DNA from: Sphingopyxis sp. QXT-31
GTDB lineage: Bacteria; Pseudomonadota; Alphaproteobacteria; Sphingomonadales; Sphingomonadaceae
Direction: 5' to 3'
Assembly (NCBI RefSeq): GCF_001984035.1
Contig: NZ_CP019449.1
Span: 2,976,001 to 3,040,000 of the forward strand
DNA length: 64,000 nt
Every line of letters starts with the position of its first letter. Positions within the stretch are counted from its first letter, which is position 1. The notes beneath the pieces were generated by a model. It did no database searches. It was not told where the DNA came from and saw only the letters and a list, made by a program, of their open reading frames with translations. A program made the translations under genes and the position numbers. This document shows, piece after piece, positions 63,415 to 64,000 of the stretch.

Positions 63415-64000
63415 TCAAAGATCCTTTGCGAGGCGGACGCCGGTGAATTGCCAGCGCTGGTGGGGGTAGAAGAAATTGCGGTAGGAGGCGCGTATATGGC
63501 CGCGCGGGGTCGCGACGCTGCCGCCGCGCAGCACGAACTGGCCGCTCATGAACTTGCCATTATATTCGCCGACCGCGCCGGGCGCGGCGCGGAAGCCGGG
63601 ATAGGGGCGATAGGCGCTGCCGGTCCATTCCCACACGCTGCCGAACATCTGTTGCGGTTCGGTGTCGCCGGCGAGCGCGGCGGGCTGGACGGGACCCGCG
63701 GCGTCGAGCTGGGCGCCGCCGTGCGGGTCGAGCGCCGATGCTGCGGCCTCCCATTCGAACTCGGTCGGCAGGCGCGCGCCGGCCCAGCCGGCGAAGGCGT
63801 CGGCCTCAAAGAAGCTGATGTGCGTCACCGGGGCGGCGGGGTCGATCGCCTGCCAGCCCGCGAGGGTGAACTGCCGCCCCTCGTGCCAATAGGCGGGTGC
63901 GTGGACATCCTGCTCCTGCACCCAGGCCCAGCCGTCGGCGAGCCAGAGCGACGGCGTGTGATAGCCGCCGTCGGCGATGAACGCCTGCCACTCGCCGTTG
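63415..64000 (-). CDS. egtB: Ergothioneine synthase EgtB, C-terminal part
   Basis: Partial: about 195 C-terminal codons; the gene continues past the right edge. The sulfatase-modifying-factor-like domain shows MFGSVWEWTGSAYRPYPGFR, SGQFVLRGGSVATPRG and RASYRNFFYPHQRWQFTGVR, the EgtB type. EgtB is an iron enzyme that couples cysteine (or gamma-glutamylcysteine) to hercynine with oxygen to make the sulfoxide. Adjacent egtD confirms the pathway. The missing N-terminal DinB-like half would carry the His iron ligands. Confidence 0.9.
   Translation of the reverse strand, partial: NGEWQAFIADGGYHTPSLWLADGWAWVQEQDVHAPAYWHEGRQFTLAGWQAIDPAAPVTHISFFEADAFAGWAGARLPTEFEWEAAASALDPHGGAQLDAAGPVQPAALAGDTEPQQMFGSVWEWTGSAYRPYPGFRAAPGAVGEYNGKFMSGQFVLRGGSVATPRGHIRASYRNFFYPHQRWQFTGVRLAKDL

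Overview
The window is high-GC alphaproteobacterial chromosome, almost certainly from a sphingomonad (Sphingomonadaceae; Sphingopyxis-like is my guess from gene content, long TonB-dependent receptors and the dispersed palindromic repeats). Genes are packed tightly with many ATGA-type overlaps. There is no tRNA, rRNA, CRISPR array, IS element or prophage. No gap exceeds 300 bases; the largest is 292 (10580-10871), and the larger gaps hold palindromic repeats, terminators or promoter-like sites.

Layout. 1-10579: sspB with a partial membrane gene, then hisB-hisH-hisA-hisF. The histidine run is broken by about 6 kb (chaA, a FabH-like ketosynthase, small unknown genes, a YaiI protein, a TauE permease, ung) before hisE and a HIT gene. 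10580-19005: an alpha-2-macroglobulin and its partner pbpC, the envelope-defence and peptidoglycan-repair pair. 19107-29314: an amino-acid permease, a Bcr/CflA-type exporter, an M16 peptidase, a penicillin/AHL-acylase-type Ntn hydrolase and an exported M17 aminopeptidase. 29385-31964: clpB behind a heat-shock-like promoter.

32112-44144: the most distinctive region. Two large TonB-dependent receptors flank two Asp/Asn beta-hydroxylase-type oxygenases, a prolyl-hydroxylase-type oxygenase, a small sulfotransferase, a TPR-sulfotransferase, and two paralogous small exported proteins with paired cysteines. It looks like an uncharacterised peptide or protein modification and uptake system. 44405-54645: a murein peptidase, DUF2093, xseA and purD (divergent with overlapping start codons), an HhH membrane protein, a low-GC lipoprotein, a CorC-like protein, an OmpA lipoprotein, marC and folD.

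54650-64000: yggT and argB, then a promoter-hairpin-terminator unit that reads as a small RNA gene, an AT-rich DUF3800 gene, a queuosine-precursor-type transporter, a CNT nucleoside transporter, a beta/gamma-crystallin-like protein, an epoxide hydrolase, a 3-hydroxyacyl-CoA dehydrogenase, and egtD with partial egtB (ergothioneine synthesis).

Other notable points: a 63-residue exported protein whose mature part matches the helix of planctomycete DUF1559 pilin-like proteins; a strong terminator between a TonB receptor and the TPR-sulfotransferase that leaves only 13 nt for a separate leader; and at least six dispersed palindromic elements, one of which supplies the C-terminus of a gene.
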